Under the pieces are notes generated by a model. It saw only the letters and a list, made by a program, of their open reading frames with translations, did no database searches and was not told the DNA's origin. DNA of 64,000 bases, from the NCBI GenBank assembly GCA_002898555.1, contig BEHR01000001.1, positions 62,001-126,000 on the forward strand, given 5' to 3'. The translations under genes and the position numbers were made by a program. Positions 1 through 8,134 of this stretch are shown one piece after another (position 1 is the first letter of the stretch; the number at the start of each line of letters is the position of its first letter). This DNA is from a bacterium HR15. GTDB lineage: Bacteria; Armatimonadota; Fimbriimonadia; Fimbriimonadales; GBS-DC.

Positions 1-453
1 GGGCATCTTGGTGGCAACTGGGCAGAAGCACTTGCTACGAACTGGGATGGTTCCATTGTGGTAGGCTGGTCTAAGGATGCTTCAGGGAACTTACGCGCCT
101 TTCGCTGGACAAGCGCGGGGATTGAAGACCTGAATGTGACCTATGCCTCCTTACTGAGCGGAGGCTCTTTCTTGCTTAAGGCGGAAGGAATCTCTCCAGG
201 AGGGCGCTATATTGTTGGGCAGGGGTACGATGCGCGTACCGGCAGCTATGAATCCGCCTTTTTGCTGGATACTTGCGTGGTACACAACGGCGATGTGGAT
301 GAGAACGGGTGCGTCGATGACGCCGACCTGCTATCGGTGTTATTCGCCTTCGGAATGGAGGGTGAATTGGGGCGGGTGGATGTCAACTGCGACGGGGTGG
401 TAGACGACGCCGACCTGCTGATTGTTCTGTTCAACTTCGGAACGGGCTGCTAA
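1..453 (+). CDS. HAF-repeat exported protein with dockerin-like tail (5' end missing)
   Basis: The window opens inside this gene: the frame is open from base 1, before the first internal Met at base 58. The visible part has the last HAF-type repeats (GSIVVGWSKD, then LRAFRWTSAGIEDLNVTY), then SPGGRYIVGQGYD and ESAFLLDT, a layout shared with the proteins at 24.6 and 25.9 kb. It ends with two dockerin-like calcium-loop repeats (DENGCVDDADLL and NCDGVVDDADLL, each followed by xVLFxFG) two residues before the stop. HAF proteins are exported and of unknown function. The tail probably serves anchoring or sorting, which is inference. The signal peptide and start lie outside the window. Confidence 0.8.
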   Translation, partial: GHLGGNWAEALATNWDGSIVVGWSKDASGNLRAFRWTSAGIEDLNVTYASLLSGGSFLLKAEGISPGGRYIVGQGYDARTGSYESAFLLDTCVVHNGDVDENGCVDDADLLSVLFAFGMEGELGRVDVNCDGVVDDADLLIVLFNFGTGC

Positions 454-526
454 AAACCGCTGGCGAACGGCTGGACATTGTCACCATGGGTAACACCAAA
501 GAGGCAGTAACTGTACTTTCAGTGAA

Positions 527-562
527 GAGCGCTGGGAATAGAACCCCAGCGCTCCTTTGATT
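527..562. terminator. Hairpin between convergent genes
   Basis: A perfect 10-bp stem (GAGCGCTGGG at 527-536, CCCAGCGCTC at 545-554) with an 8-base loop, followed by CTTTGATT on the + strand. It lies between the stop of the first gene and the stop of the convergent gene at 564, so it can serve as a terminator for the + strand gene and possibly both. Confidence 0.7.
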
Positions 563-563
563 G

Positions 564-1646
564 TCAGCGGCACGAAGTCCCAAAGGCAAACAGAACCGCC
601 AAAAGGTCGGCATCGTCTACGATACCGTCGCCATTAATATCCTCAGGACACCGACGCGCCGCACAGCTGAAGCGTGGACCTATCTCCAAAGCCAGTCCTA
701 CTTTGGGATATGAAAAGGATGTTAACTTTGTGGTATCAACGAGACGGATATTGGGGTAGTTCTGGGCGGAATAGGTCAGCAACAGCCCTGTGGTGTATTC
801 TGTGACATAGATATATTGCCGATCTGGAGAAACCGCCAATCCAAAGAAGGTGCCGGAATAGGGACCACTCGGCGCTTGGGTGGCAAGATACCCTAAAGAA
901 TTGCCGTTTTCATCCAACCGCCAAATAGCACCGTTACCTGTGTAGCAACAGTTGGTCGTGAGCGCTACCAGCACATCCCTACCATAGAAGTCAATTTCGT
1001 GGTAATATCCTCCGTAGTTGGGATCGGTTTTTGGTCCCCAGATCAGGGTTCCGCCCTGACTGAACTTGTACACGCCTGCCCGAGTGCCCAGCGCGCTCAC
1101 ATAGCATACGAAGTAACAGATTTGAGGGTCGTCACACTCCTGACGCCACCGCAGGGCATAACTATACGCCCCATCCGGCAGAGTAGCAAAAGTACTCCAT
1201 GTATTACTCCCCGGATCATACCGATGAATGGTTTGAGCACCCGCGACATAGACGGCGTAGGTGGAACTGGAACCACGAGGGGGCGGCCCGATAGCAATAC
1301 CATGGGGGCTAATCGGAGCAGGCACCGTGCCCAGGTGGGCTCCTGTGGTCGCGTCAAATTGTTCAAGAGAATTACCCAACACATTGCCTGCCCACAGGAT
1401 GCCATCCGGTGCGAAGGCGAGTCCGTAGCAGAAGTCGTAAGTGCCCCAATTAAAGTTAGGGTCCGAGAACTGGGTGATAACTGGCCAGGTAAATGGGTGA
1501 GAAGCTAGGTTCGTGATGCCTGGATACGCATAGACAATGCCGCGTTCCATATCACGGTCGCCGATATAAAGCCCGTAATCTTGGGCTTGCACACAATTTA
1601 TCCCGATGCTGGCTGCAATCGCCAGATAGACCATCGTTCTTCGCAT
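564..1646 (-). CDS. Exported beta-propeller-like protein with a single dockerin-like repeat
   Basis: 360 residues. An N-terminal signal peptide of about 21 residues ends at QAQ. The body has propeller-like repeats (FCYGLAFAPDGILWAGN, PHGIAIGPP, FFGLAVSPDRQYIYVTEY), which resembles NHL/SMP-30-type folds; I cannot name the exact family. The C-terminus carries one dockerin-like repeat (NGDGIVDDADLLAVLFAFG) four residues from the end, where other proteins here carry two. The start is supported by GAGAGGAGG about 8 bases upstream and a TATAAT box further upstream. It is convergent with the first gene and shares the hairpin at 527. Its substrate is unknown. Confidence 0.75.
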   Translation of the reverse strand: MRRTMVYLAIAASIGINCVQAQDYGLYIGDRDMERGIVYAYPGITNLASHPFTWPVITQFSDPNFNWGTYDFCYGLAFAPDGILWAGNVLGNSLEQFDATTGAHLGTVPAPISPHGIAIGPPPRGSSSTYAVYVAGAQTIHRYDPGSNTWSTFATLPDGAYSYALRWRQECDDPQICYFVCYVSALGTRAGVYKFSQGGTLIWGPKTDPNYGGYYHEIDFYGRDVLVALTTNCCYTGNGAIWRLDENGNSLGYLATQAPSGPYSGTFFGLAVSPDRQYIYVTEYTTGLLLTYSAQNYPNIRLVDTTKLTSFSYPKVGLALEIGPRFSCAARRCPEDINGDGIVDDADLLAVLFAFGTSCR

Positions 1647-1678
1647 GGCTGATACCTCCTCTCAAGGGTTAGTACTCC

Positions 1679-1684
1679 TATTAT
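1679..1684 (-). promoter_or_regulatory. -10 box of the propeller gene
   Basis: TATAAT on the minus strand, preceded by GGGG as in the promoter of the 51561 gene, about 33 bases upstream of the ATG at 1646. No well-spaced -35 box; TTGACA lies about 24 bases further out. Confidence 0.5.
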
Positions 1685-1977
1685 ACCCCATTTGGGGGTT
1701 TGGGGCATTTGTCAATGGGTGTAGAGGATCAAGCGAGTGGCGATTTCTCCCCATTGCTTGGAGCGTTTGGGGCATTTGTCAAGGGGGTGGGAGGGTGTTC
1801 GAAAAAGCCGCATTAGCACCTTCACCCAGACCCAACACACAAAATCATCCCCACCCAACACCCGAACCAAACCCACCATGTTCCATAACACAAACAGCCT
1901 CCACACCCACAACCGAGCACTCACCCACCAACGCGAACGCCATACGCTCCCATACGCACACTTCACTCCCCCAAACA

Positions 1978-2027
1978 CAAAATTTTCTTTTCCGGGGCAC
2001 CCTGCTGGGTCGGAAAAGAAAATTTTG
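1978..2027. repeat. Palindromic AT-arm repeat, type B1
   Basis: Perfect 17-bp inverted repeat, CAAAATTTTCTTTTCCG at 1978-1994 and its complement at 2011-2027, around a 16-base GC-rich loop containing CTGGGT. The same arms recur at 53098 and, with one changed base, at 45079 and 45184. Confidence 0.85.
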
Positions 2028-2180
2028 CACGCAGGGCTGCCCCTACACGACGGATTGAAACCATCGTGGTAGGGGCGACTCGACAGGTCGCCTCTACAAA
2101 GACACGCATGTCTGCCTCTACATGCCGGGAGGCTCGCCCTCCATTGGGAGGTTTTTGGCAGACACATCGGTCTGTCCTTA

Positions 2181-2219
2181 CTCCCCTCGCCCTCTGGGAG
2201 AGAGGCTGGGGGGTGAGGG
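2181..2219. repeat. 39-bp dispersed repeat, type D
   Basis: Identical to the reverse complement of 10404-10442. It contains the complementary blocks CTCCCCTCGCCCTC and GGGGGGTGAGGG around CTGGGAGAGAGG. Intergenic, function unknown. Confidence 0.8.
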
Positions 2220-2345
2220 TATGGGGCAGGCACGGAGGTCTGCCCCTACACGCCAGGAGGCTCGCTCTGCAGCTTTGTTCGATTCTCCTTGTGGCGGGGA
2301 AGCTCGGGGTGTTCGGGAAACTTCTCTCTTTTCGTTGCCCAGAAA

Positions 2346-2924
2346 TTAGCCACCCGCTGCCTCGGCGCGGAGCAACTCGGGCTTAATAATCCCAATGTAG
2401 GGCAGGCTGCGATATTGTTGCCGCCAGTCCAGCCCGTAGCCCACCAGGAACTCGTCAGGGGCGTCGAAGCCCTTGTAATCGATGGGGATGTCGATCAGGC
2501 GGCGGTAGGGACGGTCTAACAGCACGCACACGCGCAAGCTGGCGGGCTTGCGTCGCTCCAGATTTTTCAAAATATACGCCAGCGTGAGCCCAGTGTCCAG
2601 AATGTCTTCCACGACAATCACATGTCGCCCTGCGATGGGTTCGTCGAGGTCTTTGGTGAGGCGCACCTCGCCCGTGTGCGTGTGAGGACCATAGCTGGTG
2701 ATGGCGAGGAAGTCGAGCGTGTGGGGGATGCGCAGCGCACGCGCCAGATCGGTCAGAAAGAACAGCCCGCCCTTCATCACCGTGACCAGATGGGGCACCA
2801 GTCCCTCGTAGTCGCGCTCGATCTGGCGGGCAATCTGGCGCACCTTGCGCCGAATCTGCCGCTCATCCAGCCATACCCGCTCGATAATGGGAGGTAGTCC
2901 CTGAGCAGTCTGAGAGCGTTCCAT
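2346..2924 (-). CDS. hpt: Hypoxanthine (guanine) phosphoribosyltransferase
   Basis: 192 residues, normal for the family. Purine salvage in the cytoplasm: transfers ribose-5-phosphate from PRPP to hypoxanthine or guanine. The PRPP-binding loop VVEDILDTGLT is at residues 104-114, KGGLFF at 51-56 forms the pyrophosphate-binding loop, and DEFLVGYGLDW near the C-terminus is the base-binding region. The start at 2924 has GGAAGAAAG just upstream. It lies 34 bases downstream of metG on the same strand, so the two may be co-transcribed. Confidence 0.93.
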   Translation of the reverse strand: MERSQTAQGLPPIIERVWLDERQIRRKVRQIARQIERDYEGLVPHLVTVMKGGLFFLTDLARALRIPHTLDFLAITSYGPHTHTGEVRLTKDLDEPIAGRHVIVVEDILDTGLTLAYILKNLERRKPASLRVCVLLDRPYRRLIDIPIDYKGFDAPDEFLVGYGLDWRQQYRSLPYIGIIKPELLRAEAAGG

Positions 2925-2958
2925 CGCTTTCTTCCGTCTGCGGGCGAATTACCTGTCC

Positions 2959-4935
2959 CTAACGCACGATGCTGCCTGTTGGCACCTCGCGGTCCGGGAT
3001 GAGCAGGATGGCTTTGCCGTCTACCTCGGCTGCCAGCAGCATGCCCTCCGAAACGATACCGCGAATGGTCGCCGGTTGCAAGTTCGCCAGCACCACAATC
3101 TGCTTGCCGACGAGCTGCTCCGGTGTGTAGGTCTCGGCGATACCCGCGACGATGGTGCGTGTTTCATCGCCCAGCTCGATGGTGAGTTTGAGCAATTTAT
3201 CCGTTTTGGGCACAGGTTCCGCCTGAACCACTCGCGCGATGCGGATATCCAGCCGCTTGAACTCATCGATGGTGATGGTTTCGTTCATGGCTTTGTCTCC
3301 TTGTCGGGCGGTTTCTTTTTTCGGCTCGCCAGGAGGCTCGCCCTCCAATCTGTGGGGTTGTCCCAGCTTGGTTGCTTTCTCTGCCTGCAGGCGCGGGAAG
3401 ATAGGCGTGGGCTGACCCAGTATGTGTCCACCGGGCAATCGATTGAACTCGGTCAGTTCGCTCCAGGGCGGCACGGTGGGTAGGTTGAGCTGGGTGGCGA
3501 TGGCGTGGGCGACGGCAGGCATCGCAGGTTCAATCAGCCCGCACAAGATTCGCACCGCCTCCAGTCCCGTATAGAGAACCTGCCCCGCGCGTTGGGTATC
3601 GCCCGCTTTCATCTGTGCCCAGGGCGCCTGCTCGTCATAGTAACGATTGACCGCGCTGATAATCTCCCATACCTCGCGCAATCCGCGTGGGAAATCGACC
3701 TGTTCGAACGCCTCGGTTGCCCGCTCCACCTGCCGTTGAAAAACGGTGGCAAGTGGTTCCTCCACGCGCCACTCGCCGCTCGCCACGCGCCCCTCAAAGT
3801 AGCGATGCATCATCGAGAGCGTGCGATGCACCAAGTTGCCCAGATCGTTGGCGAGGTCGCCATTATAGCGCGTCTCCAGCCCTTCGAGGCTGAACTCGGC
3901 GTCCGAATCGGTGGGCATCTCGCGCAGCATATAGTAACGGAAGGCATCCGTTGCATAGGGTAGCTCGCACCCTGAGGCGGTCGTCAGCGCCTGCGCTACC
4001 TCCAGCGGCGCGTACACATTGCCCAACGATTTGGACATCTTTTTCTGGTTCACCAAGAACCAGCCATGCCCATACAGGCGCTCTGGTAGTGGCAGCTCCA
4101 GCGCCATCAGCATGGCGGGCCAGATAGTGGCGTGGAAGCGCGGCAGGATATCTTTGCCCATCAGCTGCAGGTCAGGGGGCCAGAGATCGAGGTACTCTTC
4201 ACCACGCTCCAGCCAGCCTGTGGCAGTGAGGTAGTTCAGCAGCGCGTCGAACCAGACATAGACCACGCCCCCGTCGGGGTCATCGGGCACGGGAACGCCC
4301 CAATCGGTGCCTGAACGGCTTACCGCGACATCTTGCAGCCCTTCCGCAAGAAAGCCCAAGGTCTCGTTGCGCCGCACTTCTGGCTGAATAAAGTGGGGGT
4401 TGCTCTGGATATACTCGCGCAGGCGCGATTCGTAGGCGGAGAGTCGGAAGTAGTAGCACGGTTCATCGCGCCACTCTAAAGGTTTGCCACAGTCGGGGCA
4501 GCTGCGTTCCGCGCCTATCTTGCTGGTCGCCCAAAAGGTCTCGCAGGAGAGGCAGTACCAGCCCTGATAGCTGCCCTTGTAGATGTCGCCTTTTTCGCGC
4601 AATCGGCGGAACACTTCCGTCACAGTGCGTTTGTGCCGCTCCTCGGTGGTGCGAATGAACACATCATACTCGATATGCAGCATGCGCCAAGTGCGTGCGA
4701 ACACCTCCGCCATCTCGTCCACGAACTGCTGGGTGGGCTTCCCCTGCTCTTGGGCGACACGATGCACTTTGGGCGCGTTTTCATCCGTGCCCGTAAGGAA
4801 GTAGACTGCACGCCCGCGCCGTTTGTAAAATCGTGCACAGGCGTCTGCCACAATCGTGGTCAACGCCGTGCCGATATGGGGCGTGCTGTTCACATAGTAG
4901 ATCGGCGTCGTGATATAGTAATAGCGTTTGCCCAT
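2959..4935 (-). CDS. metG: Methionyl-tRNA synthetase with C-terminal tRNA-binding domain
   Basis: 658 residues. Charges tRNA-Met. The class I signature appears as HIGT (residues 20-23, a variant of HIGH) and KMSKS (299-303); a zinc site is formed by C128, C131, C146 and C149. The C-terminal EMAP/Trbp111-type tRNA-binding domain starts at about residue 550 (MNETITIDEFKRLDIRIARV). The linker before it (about 505-549) is poorly conserved in look and includes a repeat-derived peptide EGEPPGEPKK at 531-540. Upstream on the minus strand is TACACT, then GAGGCAAG before the ATG. It precedes hpt. Confidence 0.95.
   Translation of the reverse strand: MGKRYYYITTPIYYVNSTPHIGTALTTIVADACARFYKRRGRAVYFLTGTDENAPKVHRVAQEQGKPTQQFVDEMAEVFARTWRMLHIEYDVFIRTTEERHKRTVTEVFRRLREKGDIYKGSYQGWYCLSCETFWATSKIGAERSCPDCGKPLEWRDEPCYYFRLSAYESRLREYIQSNPHFIQPEVRRNETLGFLAEGLQDVAVSRSGTDWGVPVPDDPDGGVVYVWFDALLNYLTATGWLERGEEYLDLWPPDLQLMGKDILPRFHATIWPAMLMALELPLPERLYGHGWFLVNQKKMSKSLGNVYAPLEVAQALTTASGCELPYATDAFRYYMLREMPTDSDAEFSLEGLETRYNGDLANDLGNLVHRTLSMMHRYFEGRVASGEWRVEEPLATVFQRQVERATEAFEQVDFPRGLREVWEIISAVNRYYDEQAPWAQMKAGDTQRAGQVLYTGLEAVRILCGLIEPAMPAVAHAIATQLNLPTVPPWSELTEFNRLPGGHILGQPTPIFPRLQAEKATKLGQPHRLEGEPPGEPKKETARQGDKAMNETITIDEFKRLDIRIARVVQAEPVPKTDKLLKLTIELGDETRTIVAGIAETYTPEQLVGKQIVVLANLQPATIRGIVSEGMLLAAEVDGKAILLIPDREVPTGSIVR
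3316..3346 (-). repeat. Dispersed repeat A inside metG
   Basis: About 30 bases on the minus strand identical to the intergenic repeat at 33023-33052 (starts GGAGGGCGAG, ends GAGCCGAAAAAA). Read in frame it gives EGEPPGEPKK in the MetG linker. Confidence 0.85.
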
Positions 4936-5041
4936 CTTGCCTCAACAGAGAGTGTACCCGAAAAAGGCTCGCAAGTGAGTACCGAGTGGTAGAGGCACGG
5001 CAACACCGTGCCCCTATTCGCCATTCGCTAAATTCCACTCG

Positions 5042-6325
5042 CTACTCGCCACTCACTTTAACCCCACCGATGAAAGTATAGCGTGCCTTGCCTCGCAGCG
5101 TCCAGCCCGTAAAGGGGCTATTTTTGCCCATCGAGCGGAATTGCGTGGGGTCTACCTGCCAGCGCACCTCGGGGTCAATCACTACCACATCAGCAGGCGC
5201 GCCCGTTCGCAAAGTGCCCGCGGGCAAGCCTAAAATCTGCGCGGGGCGTGTGCTAAGGCGGGCAATCAGCTCCAGCGGAGACAAGGGTTCGCCCCGATCC
5301 GCATTCCACTGCAACACACAGCCCAGCGCGGTTTCTAACCCCACGATACCGAACGGTGCGAGACCGAACGGCTGTTCCTTCTCGAAACGGGCATGGGGGG
5401 CATGGTCCGTCGCGATGCAGTCGATATCGCCAAGGATTAGCCCCTCGCTCAGCGCGTCGACATCCGCAGGCGTGCGTAGCGGCGGGTTCATTTTCGCGTT
5501 CGTGTCGAACCCCTCGCAGGCGTGATGGGTCAGCAGCAGATGGTGGGGTGTGACTTCGGTCGTGACGGACGCACCTTGCCGACGAAAGAAGCGAATAAGC
5601 TCCAGCCCCATCGCGGTGGAGAGGTGCTGGATATGCAGGTGGCAGCCCGTTTCAAGCGCGAGCAGCGCGTTTCGGGCAATCTGGATTGCTTCGGCGGAGG
5701 ATGGCATGCCGCGCAACCCAAGCCGCACACTCACCTCGCCCTCATGCATGCTTGCCCCTGCGGTCAGCACCGTCTCCTCACAATGGGTCAGCACAGGCAG
5801 CCCGACGGCAGCGCAGGCACGCATCGCACATCGCATCACCGCTACCGACTGAACGGGAAATGCGTCATCGCTGCAGGCGACCGCGCCCGCGCGCTTCAGT
5901 GCCTCATAATCACATAACTGCTCGCCACGCATGCCCTGCGTGAGTGCAGCGACCACATATACACGGCATGGCGATTCGCGCTCGGCACGCTGTAGCAGTT
6001 CGCGCACCAGTGCCGGGCTATCCAACGGCGGCTCGGTGTTTGGCATGCAGCAAATAGAAGTGAACCCACCGGTGATAGCCGCCTCGCCCCCTGTTTGCAG
6101 CGTCTCCTTGTGGGACTGCCCTGGCTCACGCAGATGCACATGGATGTCCACCAGCCCGGGGGCGATCCAGCAGCCGGCGCAGTCGATCACCGTTTCGCCT
6201 GCCTCTGGTGCGAGCTGGGGAGCAATCTCCGCGATGCGCCCAGCGCGTATCCGCAGATCTGCGTGAACATCCAGCCCCTGAGCCGGGTCCAGAACGCGCC
6301 CACCTCTAAGCAAGTAATCCGCCAT
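5042..6325 (-). CDS. pyrC: Dihydroorotase
   Basis: 427 residues. Third step of de novo pyrimidine synthesis: cyclises carbamoyl aspartate to dihydroorotate. It is a class I amidohydrolase; the metal-binding DIHVHLREPG follows the N-terminal beta domain (RGGRVLDPAQGLDVHADLRI), and TEVTPHHLLLTH and ATDHAPH supply further ligands. The frame extends upstream to 6439, but MADYLLRGG at 6325, preceded by AAGGGTGG, matches the usual start. Not clustered with other pyr genes here. Confidence 0.93.
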   Translation of the reverse strand: MADYLLRGGRVLDPAQGLDVHADLRIRAGRIAEIAPQLAPEAGETVIDCAGCWIAPGLVDIHVHLREPGQSHKETLQTGGEAAITGGFTSICCMPNTEPPLDSPALVRELLQRAERESPCRVYVVAALTQGMRGEQLCDYEALKRAGAVACSDDAFPVQSVAVMRCAMRACAAVGLPVLTHCEETVLTAGASMHEGEVSVRLGLRGMPSSAEAIQIARNALLALETGCHLHIQHLSTAMGLELIRFFRRQGASVTTEVTPHHLLLTHHACEGFDTNAKMNPPLRTPADVDALSEGLILGDIDCIATDHAPHARFEKEQPFGLAPFGIVGLETALGCVLQWNADRGEPLSPLELIARLSTRPAQILGLPAGTLRTGAPADVVVIDPEVRWQVDPTQFRSMGKNSPFTGWTLRGKARYTFIGGVKVSGE

Positions 6326-6405
6326 CCACCCTTCGCCATTCGCTATACCGCACCACCCTCCTGCTTGCACTTGTCGGGTACACTTCGAAACGCACGGAGG
6401 TCTCA

Positions 6406-7416
6406 ATGAGCGCGAAAACCCGAACGAAGAAGGCAGCAACTATCTCTAAGGAGGAGCGCGAGGAGCTGCTCGAAATGTATCGCCAGATGGTGCTGATTCG
6501 GCACTTCGAGCAGCACTGCGACAAAGCCTATCGGCAGGACAAAATCGGCGGCTATCTTCACCTCTATATCGGTGAAGAGGCGGTGGCGGTCGGCTTTATC
6601 TCGCAACTTCAGCCCCAGGATCGCGTGCTGGGGCACTATCGCGACCATGGCTATGTGCTGGCACTGGGCAGCGACCCGCGCAAGGTGATGGCGGAGCTAT
6701 ATGGCAAGGTGACGGGGCTATGTCGCGGTAAGAGCGGCTCCATGCACTTCTATGACAAGGCACACAACTTCTTGGGCGGGTACGCGATTGTAGGTGGCGT
6801 AATCGGCATCGCGACGGGCGTCGCCTTCGCCCAGAAATACGAGAACACAGGCGGTATCACCCTCTGCTTCTTTGGGGATGGCGCGATGAACGCAGGGCTG
6901 CTCCACGAATGCCTCAACATGGCAGGGCTGTGGAAGCTGCCTGTCGTCTACATCGTGGAGAACAACAAATATGCGATGGGCACACCAGTGGAGCTGCACT
7001 CGGCAGTGACGAATCTGGCGCATCGTGCCTCGGTCTATGGCTTCCCCTCCGTCCAGATTGATGGCATGGATGTGTTGAAGGTGCGCGAGGCAGCGCGGGA
7101 GATTATCGCCCATGTGCGCACCCATCAGGAACCCTACTTTGTGGAAGCCATCACCTACCGATATGTGGGGCATGGTGCAGCCGACATCACCGACCCCGGC
7201 TCCTACCGCACACGCGAGGAGATCGAAGAGTGGCGCAAGCGCGACCCCATCGCCACCTTGCATCGCTATCTCATCGAGAACGGCATCTGCACCAAAGAGG
7301 AGCTGGAAGCCATCGACCAGCAGGCACAGCGTGTCGTGGAAGAGGCGGCTCGCTTTGCTGATGAGAGTCCTGACCCACCACTTGAGGAGCTGTGGCAGCA
7401 TGTGTTCATGGACTAA
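6406..7416 (+). CDS. pdhA: Pyruvate/2-oxoacid dehydrogenase E1 component, alpha subunit
   Basis: 336 residues. Thiamine-diphosphate-dependent decarboxylation of pyruvate (or a related 2-oxoacid or acetoin). Key segments: IGEEAVAVG, GKSGSMHFYD, the ThDP/Mg motif GDGAMNAGLLHECLNMA ending near VENNKYAMGTP, and YRYVGHGAADITDP. The start has CGGAGG 6 bases upstream, with TACACT about 30 bases upstream as a possible -10. First gene of an operon with E1 beta and E2, but separated from E1 beta by a toxin-antitoxin pair. Substrate choice cannot be fixed from sequence. No E3 gene is present in the window. Confidence 0.92.
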   Translation: MSAKTRTKKAATISKEEREELLEMYRQMVLIRHFEQHCDKAYRQDKIGGYLHLYIGEEAVAVGFISQLQPQDRVLGHYRDHGYVLALGSDPRKVMAELYGKVTGLCRGKSGSMHFYDKAHNFLGGYAIVGGVIGIATGVAFAQKYENTGGITLCFFGDGAMNAGLLHECLNMAGLWKLPVVYIVENNKYAMGTPVELHSAVTNLAHRASVYGFPSVQIDGMDVLKVREAAREIIAHVRTHQEPYFVEAITYRYVGHGAADITDPGSYRTREEIEEWRKRDPIATLHRYLIENGICTKEELEAIDQQAQRVVEEAARFADESPDPPLEELWQHVFMD

Positions 7417-7427
7417 ACGGCATCGGG

Positions 7428-7433
7428 TATACT
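7428..7433 (+). promoter_or_regulatory. -10-like box before the antitoxin gene
   Basis: TATACT preceded by GGG, 9 bases before the ATG at 7443 and inside the gap after pdhA. There is no Shine-Dalgarno between it and the start, so a leaderless transcript for the embedded pair is possible. Confidence 0.4.
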
Positions 7434-7442
7434 TTTCCGACG

Positions 7443-7688
7443 ATGGAAACGGCGATTCGGCTTCGGACGACCGTGCTTAAGGGAAATCGTATCGAGATCA
7501 CGCATCCCCAACTGCCTGAAGGAGCGGATGTGGAGCTCATTGTGCTGGTGGAAGAACCTTCTCGCGCTCGGAAAACGCTTTACCAGCGGTTTCTTGAGAA
7601 CCCAGCCGAACAATCCCCACAAGCCGTAGCCACCTGGGAGGAATACGAGCAATTACTGCGTGAGGAGCGCCTTCAATGGGATGGCTGA
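7443..7688 (+). CDS. Putative antitoxin of a PIN-domain pair
   Basis: 81 residues. Begins METAIRLRTTVLKGNRIEITHPQLPEGADVELIV, the beta-rich, AbrB-like look of small antitoxins, followed by a charged helix rich in Glu (EEYEQLLREERLQWDG). The start at 7443 is chosen because it follows the -10-like box; an in-frame ATG at 7392 lies inside pdhA. It overlaps the downstream PIN gene by 13 bases, the usual toxin-antitoxin layout. The family is not certain; the call rests mostly on size and partner. Confidence 0.6.
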   Translation: METAIRLRTTVLKGNRIEITHPQLPEGADVELIVLVEEPSRARKTLYQRFLENPAEQSPQAVATWEEYEQLLREERLQWDG

Positions 7689-8134
7689 ATCTGCCAGCAG
7701 GAACTAAGGCCTACCTCGACGCCAACATCCTGATTTATATTGTGGAGAAACATCCACAGTTTGGTGATCACCTTCAGCCTCTGTTGGCAGCTGCCCATCA
7801 TCATCAGCTGACACTGATGACCAGCCATCTTAGCGTCTTAGAGTGTCTTGTAATTCCTACTCGCCTGCATAACAACCAACTTATCCGGGCGTATTACGAG
7901 CATCTGTTTGAATCAGACCTGGTACTGCTGCCAATCACGCTGGATGTAATTCAGGCAGCGGTCAATTTCAGAGCGCAATTCGCGTCTCTTAAAGTTCCTG
8001 ATGCCATTCACCTTGCCACTGCAACACTCTATGATGCGGAGGCTATACTGACCAATGATGTGGACTGGAGCAAGGTTCTACCACAAAAAGTAATTCTTTT
8101 AAACCAGCTTTCTGGAGGTTCGCATGGCGATTAA
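7676..8134 (+). CDS. PIN-domain ribonuclease, VapC-like toxin
   Basis: 152 residues. PIN-domain acidic residues are visible: Asp in AYLDANILIY, Glu in LSVLECLV, Asp in VPDAIHLATA and Asp in ILTNDVDW. Such proteins are Mg-dependent RNases that cleave tRNA or rRNA when free of antitoxin. The gene starts within the antitoxin gene and its stop overlaps the pdhB start (ATGGCGATTAA at 8124), so translation may be coupled on both sides. Confidence 0.85.
   Translation: MGWLNLPAGTKAYLDANILIYIVEKHPQFGDHLQPLLAAAHHHQLTLMTSHLSVLECLVIPTRLHNNQLIRAYYEHLFESDLVLLPITLDVIQAAVNFRAQFASLKVPDAIHLATATLYDAEAILTNDVDWSKVLPQKVILLNQLSGGSHGD

Larger units (their letters stand above)
1685..2345. other. Gene-free repeat field
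   Basis: About 660 bases without a convincing gene. It holds an 18-bp direct repeat (GTTTGGGGCATTTGTCAA at 1698 and 1765), a copy of GAGGGTGTTCGAAAAA at 1791, a 17-bp inverted repeat at 1978-2027, fragments of the GAGCC/GGCTC repeat family near 2120 and 2260, and a 39-bp sequence at 2181-2219 repeated in inverse orientation at 10404-10442. The 1810-1975 stretch is rich in CCCAC/ACACA. Open frames here have no ribosome-binding site or recognisable protein features. Confidence 0.7.

Noticed and set aside
1712-2233. 173-residue minus-strand frame in the repeat field
   Set aside because: It runs through several dispersed repeats and has no RBS or recognisable domain.
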